In this document: piece after piece, positions 1 through 7,964 of the stretch
How positions within the stretch are numbered: the stretch's first letter is position 1
How the letters are laid out: every line of letters starts with the position of its first letter
Origin: Spirochaetales bacterium
GTDB lineage: Bacteria > Spirochaetota > Spirochaetia > Treponematales > Treponemataceae
Assembly: GCA_029098225.1 (NCBI GenBank)
Contig: JAQXNX010000011.1
Location: 156,730-220,729, forward strand
Length of the DNA: 64,000 nt
Direction of reading: 5' to 3'
Program-made: the position numbers and the translations under genes
The notes under the pieces: model-generated
What the model was told of the DNA's origin: nothing
What the model saw: only the letters and a program-made list of their open reading frames with translations
The model's database searches: none

Positions 1-915
1 TGTCAGTCTATACACACCAACACAAGAAGGCTTCTTTTCCAGAATCATATCTGTGATATGAGCTTTTCTTGTATCATTTGATTCTACAATTGCAGTAATA
101 AGATTTTCCGGCACATCCTTGTAATTTGCACGAAGCTGCTTTGTATCTTTTGGAAGACAGTACCCGCCGTAACCAAAGGATGGATTATTATAAAAATCAC
201 CGATTCTAGGATCTAGAGAAACTCCTTTAATAATTGATGCTGTATCAAGTCCGCGGAGCTCTGCATAAGTATCAAGTTCGTTGAAGTATGCAACGCGGAG
301 CGCAAGATAAGTATTAGAAAAAAGCTTAACGGCTTCTGCTTCTGTCGACTGCATAAAAAGAACTTCTATATCTTTTTTTTCTGCTCCCTGCTTTAAAAGT
401 TCAGCAAACTTTTTTGCCTCAACCGAAGTATCGCCAACAATAATTCTTGACGGATAAAGGTTATCATAAAGAGCTTTTCCTTCCCGCAAGAATTCCGGAG
501 AAAAAAGAATTTTTAAATTAGGATATTCACTTCTCATTCTTGCTGTAAAACCGACAGGAATTGTAGATTTAATGACGGCAACAGCAGAAGAAAAATTTTT
601 AGAAATATATGCAATATTTTCTTCTACAGAGCTTGTATCAAAATAATTTTTTTCATCATCATAATTTGTTGGAGTAGCAATTATAATAAAATCAGCATCT
701 TTAAAAGCTTCCGAACGGTCGTTAGCCGCATGTAAAGATGAAGGCTTTGTATTTAAATATTTTTCAATATATTCATCCTTAATTGGAGAAGTATAATTAT
801 TAATATCATCAATTCTTTTTTGAGAAATATCAAAAAGACAAACTTCATTATTTTTTGAAAGAAGACATGCATTTGCAAGTCCAACATATCCTATTCCAGA
901 AACTGCAATTTTCAT
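1..915 (-). CDS. ugd: UDP-glucose 6-dehydrogenase, C-terminus cut off by window edge
   Basis: Oxidises UDP-glucose to UDP-glucuronate with NAD, supplying an acidic sugar for the glycan. The reading frame opens with ATG at 915 and runs in frame to the window edge, giving about 305 residues of a family usually near 390. The N-terminus carries the Rossmann motif GIGYVG. The catalytic cysteine lies in [13 protein letters not shown], and SPEFLREG and ESNDTRK are typical of the short bacterial form. It is the last gene of the minus-strand cluster inside this window. The motifs make the assignment secure; the C-terminal substrate-binding domain is not visible. Confidence 0.93.
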   Translation of the reverse strand, partial: MKIAVSGIGYVGLANACLLSKNNEVCLFDISQKRIDDINNYTSPIKDEYIEKYLNTKPSSLHAANDRSEAFKDADFIIIATPTNYDDEKNYFDTSSVEENIAYISKNFSSAVAVIKSTIPVGFTARMRSEYPNLKILFSPEFLREGKALYDNLYPSRIIVGDTSVEAKKFAELLKQGAEKKDIEVLFMQSTEAEAVKLFSNTYLALRVAYFNELDTYAELRGLDTASIIKGVSLDPRIGDFYNNPSFGYGGYCLPKDTKQLRANYKDVPENLITAIVESNDTRKAHITDMILEKKPSCVGVYRLT

Positions 916-933
916 AATTTTACTCCCATAAAA

Positions 934-1722
934 TTAATTAACTTCTTTTCCAAATAATCTTCGAATAAATTTATTGGCCTTTAATTTTCTTATTGTAACG
1001 GCAACCGGATTTTTACTTTGCGGCTTCCAGCTGTTAAGAGTAAGATGAAGTGCAACAGTAGAAGCATCAACATCAAATTCAAGGTCACCGGCAATTTTAT
1101 TTGAAGGCAGGATAAGCATTCCGTTCTGCAAATGCTGCAGCTCATTTTTAAATTTAAAGCCGTAATTTTCTGCAACCATTGCAAGAACATCTGGTGCAAT
1201 AAATACATTATTTAAACTACCGTCCGGCAGGATAAAATGATTATTCTGGTACCAGCTTAATGCTTCTTTTACAAACGGATGATTAGAAACACTTCCCATA
1301 ACTGCAGCCTGAATTCCAATTCCAGGTTTTCTTTCTCCTGGATTTTTTGAAGAGCCGTCATCGTTTAAAAGTGTAAGTGTATTATTATCTTTAACACAGT
1401 TAGGATGATATTCAACTGCTGTAAAAAAATCATTTTCTAGAAATTCATCAAAAGATTTCTGCATTAAAACATCAGAGTCTAAATAGATTCCACCTTCTGT
1501 GTAAAGCGCATACAGTCTTATGTAATCTGCAGCAAAGGCCCATTTTTTTACAGAAATAGCTTCCTTTACAAACGGAACACTTTCCATATCAAAGCTCTGC
1601 ATATTCCAGAGCTTTATTGTATAATCAGGAAGCTTTTCTTTCCACGAAGCAATGCATTTTTGAATTTTTTCCGGGTATGGATCTCCGCTAAACCAGCAGT
1701 AATGAATTATTTTTGGAATCAT
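934..1722 (-). CDS. GT32-type glycosyltransferase with DXD motif
   Basis: A cytoplasmic sugar transferase of the DXD sugar-binding family (GT32, Gly_transf_sug), which typically adds a hexose or HexNAc from a nucleotide sugar. It opens with IPKIIHYCWFSG, the family signature, and has YLDSDV near residue 82 as the metal and nucleotide-sugar site. I place the start at the ATG at 1722 because GAGGTGG lies just upstream, whereas the longer frame would begin with GTG at 1731. The stop of the upstream GT4 gene lies 3 nt before this start, so the two are translationally linked. Length of about 262 residues is normal. Donor and acceptor cannot be told from sequence. Confidence 0.85.
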   Translation of the reverse strand: MIPKIIHYCWFSGDPYPEKIQKCIASWKEKLPDYTIKLWNMQSFDMESVPFVKEAISVKKWAFAADYIRLYALYTEGGIYLDSDVLMQKSFDEFLENDFFTAVEYHPNCVKDNNTLTLLNDDGSSKNPGERKPGIGIQAAVMGSVSNHPFVKEALSWYQNNHFILPDGSLNNVFIAPDVLAMVAENYGFKFKNELQHLQNGMLILPSNKIAGDLEFDVDASTVALHLTLNSWKPQSKNPVAVTIRKLKANKFIRRLFGKEVN

Positions 1723-1724
1723 AT

Positions 1725-2918
1725 CTACCACCTCTGAACATAGCTGAAGTCTTTTCCCCAGGTTTTTCTTATCTTAGAAAATTCATCAATAACTTTTTTG
1801 ATTTCTGAAAAATAACTGATTGAATCAAATTCTTTTGCGAGAATCTTTTCTTTAGCTTTTAAAGCTTCACGCTCTTTTTCGTCAGTAAGCAAAAGCTTCA
1901 TTTTTGATGCAAGCTCTTCATAATCATAGCCGTCAAAATACAAAGCAGTGTCACCAAGCTGTTCTTTATGGCCGTCAAGATTTGTTATGATTACCGGACA
2001 ATTCAAATAAGTTGCTTCAATCGGAGGCATGTTGTTAGGCCCCATTAACGAGGCAAAAACAATTGCAGTCGCATGGGTATAAAGATACTTCATGTTTTCA
2101 TCTTTTAAAAAGCCTGTGAACTTTATCTGATTTTCAAGATTATATTCTTTTATTTTTGAAACAATATAATCTTTATTTCCCCAGTCAGTTCCAGAAAGAT
2201 AAAATGATGGAGTCAGATTGTATTTGTCGCGAAGTATTTTTAATGCTTCTACAATGCTGATGTGATTTTTGTGCGGCCAGAACTGAGCCGGATAAAAAAA
2301 GAATTTTTCGGCAAGTTCAAAATCAGGCTTTTCTTCATTACCGCGGCAGAACGATGCAACAGGAAATGGAGCTATTCTGATTTTTCCTTCCGGAAGCGGA
2401 TAATTTTCAAGGATTTCTTTTTTTCCTTCTTCATTTCCCGTGATAATGAAAGAAGCTTTATATAGCATTTTCTGATAGGTAAATTCGCGGGAATCCCAAA
2501 GCCAGCCCGAACGCGAAACCTCAGGAAAATATGGAGTTCGGCGATGGCCTAAATCCCATACTGTGTAAATGTAAGGATAGTTGATATCAACTTCTGAAGA
2601 TGATGTGAACCAGAATAAATCAATGTCATTTTCTTTAGCAGCAAAATCAAAAGCACCGGGAATGTAGCAGTCAGGATAAAGTGCTTTTTTTACACGCTCT
2701 TTAAATCTTTTAATTTTTGATTTTTTATAGAAATCAAGATTGAGATAATCAAAGCTTTCAAAATTTGTAATTAACGGCGCTTTTCCACCGTGATACAAAA
2801 AAATATATTTATTTTCTGCATCTTTAGAAAGCATGATTTCATTCTGAATTGTTTTTAAAAGTGAACCAGCCCCGCCCGCTTCAGGTCTTATGTCAGGAAA
2901 ATAAACACCTATTTTCAT
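1725..2918 (-). CDS. GT4-family glycosyltransferase
   Basis: A GT-B fold retaining glycosyltransferase (family 4, Glycos_transf_1) of 397 residues. The C-terminal nucleotide-sugar half is recognisable from FFYPAQFWPHKNH, FTGFLKDENM and the E-x7-E region around SLMGPNNMPPIEATYLNCPVI. The N-terminus (MKIGVYFPDIRPEAGGAG) is a typical acceptor-domain start with a glycine-rich loop. Its ATG overlaps the TGA of the aminotransferase at 2915 in an ATGA arrangement, so the two are co-translated. No membrane segment is evident. It probably adds one sugar in the repeat unit; specificity is unknown. Confidence 0.87.
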   Translation of the reverse strand: MKIGVYFPDIRPEAGGAGSLLKTIQNEIMLSKDAENKYIFLYHGGKAPLITNFESFDYLNLDFYKKSKIKRFKERVKKALYPDCYIPGAFDFAAKENDIDLFWFTSSSEVDINYPYIYTVWDLGHRRTPYFPEVSRSGWLWDSREFTYQKMLYKASFIITGNEEGKKEILENYPLPEGKIRIAPFPVASFCRGNEEKPDFELAEKFFFYPAQFWPHKNHISIVEALKILRDKYNLTPSFYLSGTDWGNKDYIVSKIKEYNLENQIKFTGFLKDENMKYLYTHATAIVFASLMGPNNMPPIEATYLNCPVIITNLDGHKEQLGDTALYFDGYDYEELASKMKLLLTDEKEREALKAKEKILAKEFDSISYFSEIKKVIDEFSKIRKTWGKDFSYVQRW

Positions 2919-4039
2919 TTTTTAAAATCCTTAATTACACCGCAGATATATTCAATCTGTTTTTCTTTAAGGCTTGAAGCACTTGGAAGATAAAAGCCAT
3001 TTTCTGTAAGCCAGTCAGTTACTGGATATTCTCCACTGCAGTCACAGCCAAAATCTTTTAGAGATTTCTGCCTGTGCATACTAACGAACAGTAGTCTTGT
3101 ATCAATTCCATTTTCTTTTAAGTGGGCAACAAGTTCGTCTTTTGTGTGCCCATATTCCAATGGATTAATTACGATTGTATTCATCCAGTGAACATTTAAT
3201 CCGTTTGCCTGATCTTTCTGGAAAATAATTCCTGGACAGTCAGAAAGATTTTTCATATAAAGCTTAGCATTGTAAATTCGCATATCACGGTATTCATCAG
3301 CCTTTTCTGTCTGAGCAAGACCAATTGCTGCATGGAGATTACTCATTCTGTAATTAAAGCCGATATCTTCGTGGCTGTAAACACGCGGAGCATCAACAGG
3401 AAAACACATGTTTTTAAAGTAGCGGCATTTTTTATAATTATCTTCGCTGTCTGTAACAACCATTCCGCCTTCGCCGGTTGTAAGATTTTTATTTGCAAAA
3501 AAACTGAAGCTTGCAATATCAGAAAAGCTTCCGGCTTTCTTTCCGTTAAATTCTGCTCCGTGAGCCTCAGCGGCATCTTCAATAATGTAAAGCTTATGTT
3601 TTTTTGCAATTGAAGTTATAGCATCCATATCACATGGATTTCCAAAAATATGAACCGGAATAATTGCCTTTGTTCTGGAAGTGATTTTTTCTTCAATTTT
3701 GTTTACGTCTATATTAAAGGTTTCTTTATCAGCATCAACAAAAACAGGAACAGCACCTGTATAGCAGACAGCAAAGGCAGTTGCAATCATAGTGAATGAC
3801 GGAATTATTACTTCATCACCTTTCCCGATTCCAAGAGCCGCAAGCGCAAGATGAATTGCAACTGTTCCATTACAAACTGCAACACCATATTTAACTCCAC
3901 AGTATTTTGCAAAGGCTTCTTCAAATTTTGTTACATATTTTCCGCTGGAACTGATCCAGCCGGTTTCTACAGCTTCTGTAATATATTTTAATTCATTTCC
4001 GCCAAGAAGCGGTTCACAAACCGGTATAAATTCTGCCAT
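2915..4039 (-). CDS. DegT/DnrJ/EryC1 sugar aminotransferase, perosamine-synthase-like
   Basis: A PLP-dependent aminotransferase that converts a nucleotide-linked keto-sugar to an amino-sugar. The PLP lysine is in FFANKNLTTGEGG. The N-terminal EPLLGGNE and GWISSSGKYVTKFEE stretches resemble GDP-perosamine synthases more than the WecE, PseC or LegC homologues elsewhere in this window. The start is the ATG at 4039; a GTG one codon earlier is unlikely. The partner cupin gene lies 35 nt upstream. The subfamily call is a judgement from motifs, and a 4-amino product on a GDP- or dTDP-sugar is the most that can be said. Confidence 0.83.
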   Translation of the reverse strand: MAEFIPVCEPLLGGNELKYITEAVETGWISSSGKYVTKFEEAFAKYCGVKYGVAVCNGTVAIHLALAALGIGKGDEVIIPSFTMIATAFAVCYTGAVPVFVDADKETFNIDVNKIEEKITSRTKAIIPVHIFGNPCDMDAITSIAKKHKLYIIEDAAEAHGAEFNGKKAGSFSDIASFSFFANKNLTTGEGGMVVTDSEDNYKKCRYFKNMCFPVDAPRVYSHEDIGFNYRMSNLHAAIGLAQTEKADEYRDMRIYNAKLYMKNLSDCPGIIFQKDQANGLNVHWMNTIVINPLEYGHTKDELVAHLKENGIDTRLLFVSMHRQKSLKDFGCDCSGEYPVTDWLTENGFYLPSASSLKEKQIEYICGVIKDFKK

Positions 4040-4074
4040 CACTAACCTGCCTGATTATTTTTCGCAAAAAATGC

Positions 4075-4491
4075 TTAATTAAACTTATGTGGTTCAAAAC
4101 GAGTTTTATCGTTTTCGCCAGCATATGGTCCCTGTTTTATTTCGTACATTTCTGTTTCTTCAAGACATTCAAAACCATGTCCGCCGGAAACAAGAAGAAT
4201 TACATCTCCAGTTTCAATAATTTCAGATTCAAGATATTCTTTTTCTAAAGAATAAAAATCGCAGCGCAGTTTTCCTTTTTTAATTACAAGAACTTCTTTA
4301 GTATAGAGGACTTCGCGTTTAACTTCGTTATGAATATGCGGCAATATTACATGTCCCTGAGGATGATGCATATATGCAAGCTGCTGTGAATAATCATCTG
4401 GAGTTACAAAAGAAATCCCAGGTTTGTCATAATTAGCCTTTACAATTATTGCAAGCACATTATCATTCTGATCTTTTATTGTATTTATCAT
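4075..4491 (-). CDS. Small cupin-fold protein of sugar metabolism
   Basis: A single-domain protein of 138 residues with beta-rich cupin character. Candidate metal-ligand histidines occur in HHPQGH and PHIHNE (residues about 42-57), a second glycine-rich turn is GDVILLVSGGHGFE, and the tail is EIKQGPYAGENDKTRFEP. Cupins in such loci act as 3,4-ketoisomerases or epimerases on dTDP-keto-sugars, but the FdtA hallmark pattern is not evident, so the reaction is unassigned. It precedes the perosamine-synthase-like gene and may form its substrate. The upstream gap holds two large palindromes. No strong Shine-Dalgarno is visible. Confidence 0.7.
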   Translation of the reverse strand: MINTIKDQNDNVLAIIVKANYDKPGISFVTPDDYSQQLAYMHHPQGHVILPHIHNEVKREVLYTKEVLVIKKGKLRCDFYSLEKEYLESEIIETGDVILLVSGGHGFECLEETEMYEIKQGPYAGENDKTRFEPHKFN

Positions 4492-4557
4492 ATTTTTATC
4501 TTATCACAAATCTATATTAAAAACAATTCAATGAAAAATGTTTCAAATTTGTTTCTG

Positions 4558-4631
4558 CTACCCCTAAGAGTCACAGATGCGGATTTATAAACGAAGATGA
4601 ATAAATCCGCATCTGCACCTCTTAGGGGGTG
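4558..4631. repeat. Large imperfect palindrome, 28-bp arms
   Basis: The arms 4561-4588 and 4601-4628 pair over 28 bp except for a central 3-bp block. The outer CCCCTAAGAG pairs with CTCTTAGGGG, and the inner CAGATGCGGATTTAT pairs with ATAAATCCGCATCTG. The loop is 12 nt. Neither strand has a T-run after the hairpin, so it does not look like an intrinsic terminator. It may be a small palindromic mobile element or a structured RNA upstream of the cupin gene. Confidence 0.8.
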
Positions 4632-4710
4632 ACAAAAGAATTATATTTATTTCTTTGTTTTGTTATATATAAAAATATAAACATAAATAAATTAATAAAT
4701 AAAATTTTTA

Positions 4711-4868
4711 TAAAAAATTAATTGCGCGAGGGAATGACTCGTGGGGCAAAAACACTTTGTTTGTGGCGCCGCTTTAGCGGCTTTTATAGTTTCTTTACCA
4801 CAAACAACGTGTAGCGCGATATCGCGCGGTTTTGACACACGCGTCGTGACCGGAAGCAATTAATTTTA
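4711..4868. repeat. Nested palindromic element of about 155 bp
   Basis: Several inverted pairs are nested. The outer AAAATTAATTGC at 4714-4725 pairs with 4856-4867. CACTTTGTTTGTGG at 4753-4766 pairs with 4798-4811 with one mismatch. Inside it, GCCGCT and AGCGGC (4768-4781) form a tight hairpin, and GCGCGATATCGCGC (4814-4827) is a perfect 14-bp palindrome. The element is richer in GC than its surroundings and ends exactly at the stop codon of the 4866-5843 gene. Together with the hairpin at 4558 it fills most of the 374-bp gap from 4492 to 4865; nothing coding is visible there. Confidence 0.75.
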
Positions 4869-5843
4869 TTTCATTAATTTTTTAATTATTTTCTTAATAG
4901 ATTTTGGAAAAAGTTTTCTGATAAAATCTTTTGTTTTTATTTTTATTTCTTTAGATTTTAATTGTTTGTAATAAGGTGATTCTGATTTTTCTTCACGTGA
5001 AAGATTGCAATATTTTTCCATCAGAGCTTTTGCACAGCCCTGGAAATGAAGCATATAAAAAGGTATTTCTGAATTATCATCGAGTCTTTTGCAATAAGGA
5101 ATTCCATCTTTAAATGTAACTTCTTTTATTCCATTTTTCATTTTAAAGCCTGCTGAACAGCTGATATTTTCATCAAAGCAGAAGTTTCTTTCTTTATCCT
5201 CAAAATCAAAATCTATGTATTTTCCTATATTTTCTTCGCAGAACAAAGCCAGTAAAACCATATCAGATATTCCGGAAATATTTTTTTCATTCTTAAACTG
5301 ATTGTATAAGGATTCAAGCTCATTAAAACGATTCTGATAATAATTTAAAATAAAATTACAGTATTTTTCCAAAGCAGAAATTTTAAAATATGAGCATTGC
5401 GGACCTGCAAATTTTCCAGTAATTCTTATAACGGAAAAATCAATATTTTTAAGTATGTCTTTGAGTTCATATAAATTTTTGTAAATTAAAACATCTGAAT
5501 CAACACAGAAAAATTCTTCAATATTATTTTTTTTACAGAAATCTAAAATTAAAAACCAGCGCTTAAAACAGAACAATTCGTAATCATGACCGTTCGGCGA
5601 AAGATTTTTGAAATGATTTTTGAAATTATTATAAAGTTCAGAATTTTCATAATCAGAAATTAAATGATGATTAATATAATCCGCTTTGTTTGAATTATCT
5701 CCAAGTAAATGAATCTGTTTTCCACATATTTTTTTTGCCTGTAAAAGTGCAAGCTGTAAATAAAGGGCGTTTCCTGTATGAGTAAAAATTACAGGGATTG
5801 AAGATTCAGAAAAAGAATCTGTTGTTTGTTTTTTTTCTTCCAT
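4866..5843 (-). CDS. Putative GT-A fold glycosyltransferase, unassigned family
   Basis: A protein of 325 residues with the layout of a nucleotide-sugar transferase. VIFTHTGNALYLQLAL opens the Rossmann-like half, and EEFFCVDSDVLIYKNL (near residue 115) supplies a DSD motif, followed by AGPQCSYFKIS. The C-terminus is lysine-rich. The gene sits between palindromic repeats and a GT-D-like gene, with its ATG 2 nt downstream of that gene's stop, so they are co-expressed. It is not clearly GT8 or GT32. A glycosyltransferase role is inferred from the DXD motif and context. Confidence 0.65.
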   Translation of the reverse strand: MEEKKQTTDSFSESSIPVIFTHTGNALYLQLALLQAKKICGKQIHLLGDNSNKADYINHHLISDYENSELYNNFKNHFKNLSPNGHDYELFCFKRWFLILDFCKKNNIEEFFCVDSDVLIYKNLYELKDILKNIDFSVIRITGKFAGPQCSYFKISALEKYCNFILNYYQNRFNELESLYNQFKNEKNISGISDMVLLALFCEENIGKYIDFDFEDKERNFCFDENISCSAGFKMKNGIKEVTFKDGIPYCKRLDDNSEIPFYMLHFQGCAKALMEKYCNLSREEKSESPYYKQLKSKEIKIKTKDFIRKLFPKSIKKIIKKLMK

Positions 5844-5845
5844 GT

Positions 5846-6835
5846 TTATTTCCAGTAAGTATTATTTTCTACAAGATTAGAATTTGGCGGCGTATCTGAA
5901 TCAAGCGGATACGTCCAGTATTCATTAAAAAGTTTTGTAACAGGATCATCATTTACAATCCAGCGGTTTCCTTTAATTCCAAAAAGAAGCTGAAGAGCTC
6001 CGCCAATATGAATTGCTGATTTTCCTTTAGATTTGATATAAGCACCAAGCGGAAGTCCGTAAGCACCACAGCCTAAAAGTGCAATATCAAAATCTGTTTC
6101 ATCAATTTTTTTCTTTGTAGCTTCAAGAGCTTCAAACCAGGAAGAATAACCGTCTGTGTTTCCTGCAATAGTCTGCGGAGCTTTTATGATTTGAATTTCG
6201 CAAGGTGGAAGCACATTCTGATTATCAAAAAGCTTTTCACGTTTTTTTATCTGCGACAGAATTGTATTTTCAAATGGATGAATCACAAGAACTTTTTTAC
6301 CGCGTAAAATGCTTGTGTAAGGCTTTTCATAAAGCCAGGAATTCAAACAGCCAAGTTCAACAAGAAGTGCACTCCCCGCTCCATTTTTGAGGACAGAAGC
6401 TTCGCCATCATTAAACCACACTCCGCAGCAGTCAATGGTTTTAATTGAATCTAAATATAATTGAGCAAAGCTGTCCAGATTTTCTTTTGTAACAGGAAAA
6501 AATCCTGCATTTTTATGCATGGAAGAAAATGTATTTTCGCTGTAAAAATTCAAAGTTTTATTTTTATTAAATACTTTTTCTTCATGCTTTTTTGCTTTTA
6601 AATATTCATTAATTGTATTCAGTTCAACGCTTCCAAAGCGGGTTATAAAGACAGGCTTACCAGAAGAAAGAAGTTCAAAAAGTTTATCATTTCCTTCCTG
6701 AGCAAAATAAACATCTGACGCATAATTTTTAATATTTTTTTTAATTGTATCCTGATAAGTCAATTCTTTGGGAGGAAAAACAGATTTAATGATTTTTCTA
6801 ACCGTGCGATAGAAAAAAGATTTCTTTATATTCAT
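5846..6835 (-). CDS. GT-D fold glycosyltransferase-like protein
   Basis: A protein of 329 residues with two features of GT-D (DUF1792-type) glycosyltransferases: an early PVFITRFGSVELNTI segment, comparable to the R-x-G-x-x-E metal and nucleotide motif, and a C-terminal DFDIALLGCGAYGLPLGAY followed by HIGGALQLLFGIKGNRW. GT-D enzymes act on serine-rich repeat glycoproteins or polysaccharides, but the relatives of this form are largely uncharacterised. The basic N-terminus (MNIKKSFFYRTVRKIIKSV) could contact the membrane. It follows the HipA-like gene by 1 nt. Confidence 0.72.
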   Translation of the reverse strand: MNIKKSFFYRTVRKIIKSVFPPKELTYQDTIKKNIKNYASDVYFAQEGNDKLFELLSSGKPVFITRFGSVELNTINEYLKAKKHEEKVFNKNKTLNFYSENTFSSMHKNAGFFPVTKENLDSFAQLYLDSIKTIDCCGVWFNDGEASVLKNGAGSALLVELGCLNSWLYEKPYTSILRGKKVLVIHPFENTILSQIKKREKLFDNQNVLPPCEIQIIKAPQTIAGNTDGYSSWFEALEATKKKIDETDFDIALLGCGAYGLPLGAYIKSKGKSAIHIGGALQLLFGIKGNRWIVNDDPVTKLFNEYWTYPLDSDTPPNSNLVENNTYWK

Positions 6836-6836
6836 T

Positions 6837-7604
6837 TTAATTTATAACTCCAAGTTTTTTTAATTCATCAATTCTTGATTTTACTACTTGAACAAAAAAA
6901 GCATATTCCGGTTCATCAATACCTTTTAATATATCATCATAAATATTAAGAGTACAATATTTTTTCAGATATTTTAAATTAGTTGCAAAATCGGCACTAA
7001 AACATTTAGAAAACGAACGCTTTAATTTTTCTTTTAATGACGTAAATTCAGCAGCCCTTTTGTTTCCGATAAAAAAAGATTTACCATTATCAAAAATTGG
7101 AGCAAGTCGAAATTCTTTTTCATTGTATATCAAACCAAAGTTATTAAAATGTCTGTCTTCATTTAAAATCAGAAAATCAAGTGTAAAAATATTTGCAAGA
7201 TAGTTTTTAATATCAAGGCCGGTTTGTTCTTTTGAAAATGAAATTACATATTCAATAGCATCATCATAATCCATTCTTGAACAAACTGCTGCCAAATCAC
7301 GACCATAAATATTTTTATAAAGTCTATAGAAAGTTACAAACGTTTCATTCTTACTTAGAAAATTTTTTGAATAGCAGCCTTGCTTTCCATTTATTTTGCA
7401 TGGGATGTAATTTACAAAATCAGATTCATTTAACCCGCAGTTTTGTAAAAGCTTTGAAGCAAAAGATTCTGCTAAGCCTTCTCCGCCAAAATAATCTTTC
7501 TTAAACCATAAATCATCTTTAAAATATTTATCCTGAGAACCATCACTAGTTCCTGCTGTTCGTAATAAAAAGCTGTCATCTAATATAAAATTTTCTACTT
7601 CCAT
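6837..7604 (-). CDS. HipA-like serine/threonine kinase, stand-alone kinase domain
   Basis: A 255-residue kinase with the HipA C-terminal catalytic pattern. The catalytic loop is LNEDRHFNNFGL (Asp150, Asn155), and the metal-binding DFG-equivalent is APIFDNGKS (Asp172). A candidate ATP-contacting lysine lies in WFKKD (residues 33-37). The HipA N-terminal beta domain is absent and may be supplied by the 120-residue protein encoded just upstream, whose reading frame overlaps this one by 10 nt. HipA kinases phosphorylate aminoacyl-tRNA synthetases in toxin-antitoxin systems, but many clostridial and treponemal relatives have no known target. No DNA-binding HipB-type gene is nearby. Confidence 0.75.
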   Translation of the reverse strand: MEVENFILDDSFLLRTAGTSDGSQDKYFKDDLWFKKDYFGGEGLAESFASKLLQNCGLNESDFVNYIPCKINGKQGCYSKNFLSKNETFVTFYRLYKNIYGRDLAAVCSRMDYDDAIEYVISFSKEQTGLDIKNYLANIFTLDFLILNEDRHFNNFGLIYNEKEFRLAPIFDNGKSFFIGNKRAAEFTSLKEKLKRSFSKCFSADFATNLKYLKKYCTLNIYDDILKGIDEPEYAFFVQVVKSRIDELKKLGVIN

Positions 7605-7957
7605 TTTACATCATTCCAGTTAAGCTCTTCATTTTTATATTTAAACCAGATTTTATCCTGAAACATTACTCCATGAGTTTTTCTGCAGATTTCATAAGGA
7701 TTGAATTCTGAAAGTCCCATTTTCTGAAGATATTTTTCAAGATTCTCGCGATGTTCATCCCAGCAGCGGCTTCTAAGAATTTCTCCAAGTTCATAAAGGG
7801 AAATATTATCGCTTGCAAAAATCTGTTTAATAGGACTATCAGAATAACGTTTAATTAAAGCACGATTTGATTCAATCTTTACGTCAGCAGTTTTTTCATC
7901 AGCCCAGTAAACAGAAAAATCTTCATGAAGAGAATCTGATGTTTCTAAATCACTCAT
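7595..7957 (-). CDS. Small partner protein of the HipA-like kinase
   Basis: A 120-residue soluble protein of unknown function. Recognisable blocks are RYSDSPIKQIF, ILRSRCWDEHRENLEKYL, MGLSEFNPYEIC and a terminal KTHGVMFQDKIWFKYK. From memory, similar two-gene pairs (a small protein with an RCWDEHR-type motif plus a HipA-like kinase) occur in gut Firmicutes and spirochaetes. Its end overlaps the start of the kinase by 10 nt, which implies coupled translation and a physical complex. It could act as a regulatory or antitoxin subunit analogous to HipS of HipBST systems, but this is an inference. Confidence 0.6.
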   Translation of the reverse strand: MSDLETSDSLHEDFSVYWADEKTADVKIESNRALIKRYSDSPIKQIFASDNISLYELGEILRSRCWDEHRENLEKYLQKMGLSEFNPYEICRKTHGVMFQDKIWFKYKNEELNWNDVKWK

Positions 7958-7964
7958 AAATAAA

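Noticed and set aside
4558..4631. Palindrome considered as an intrinsic terminator of the 4866-5843 gene
   Set aside because: No T-run follows the hairpin in the direction of transcription, and the arms are longer than terminators usually are.
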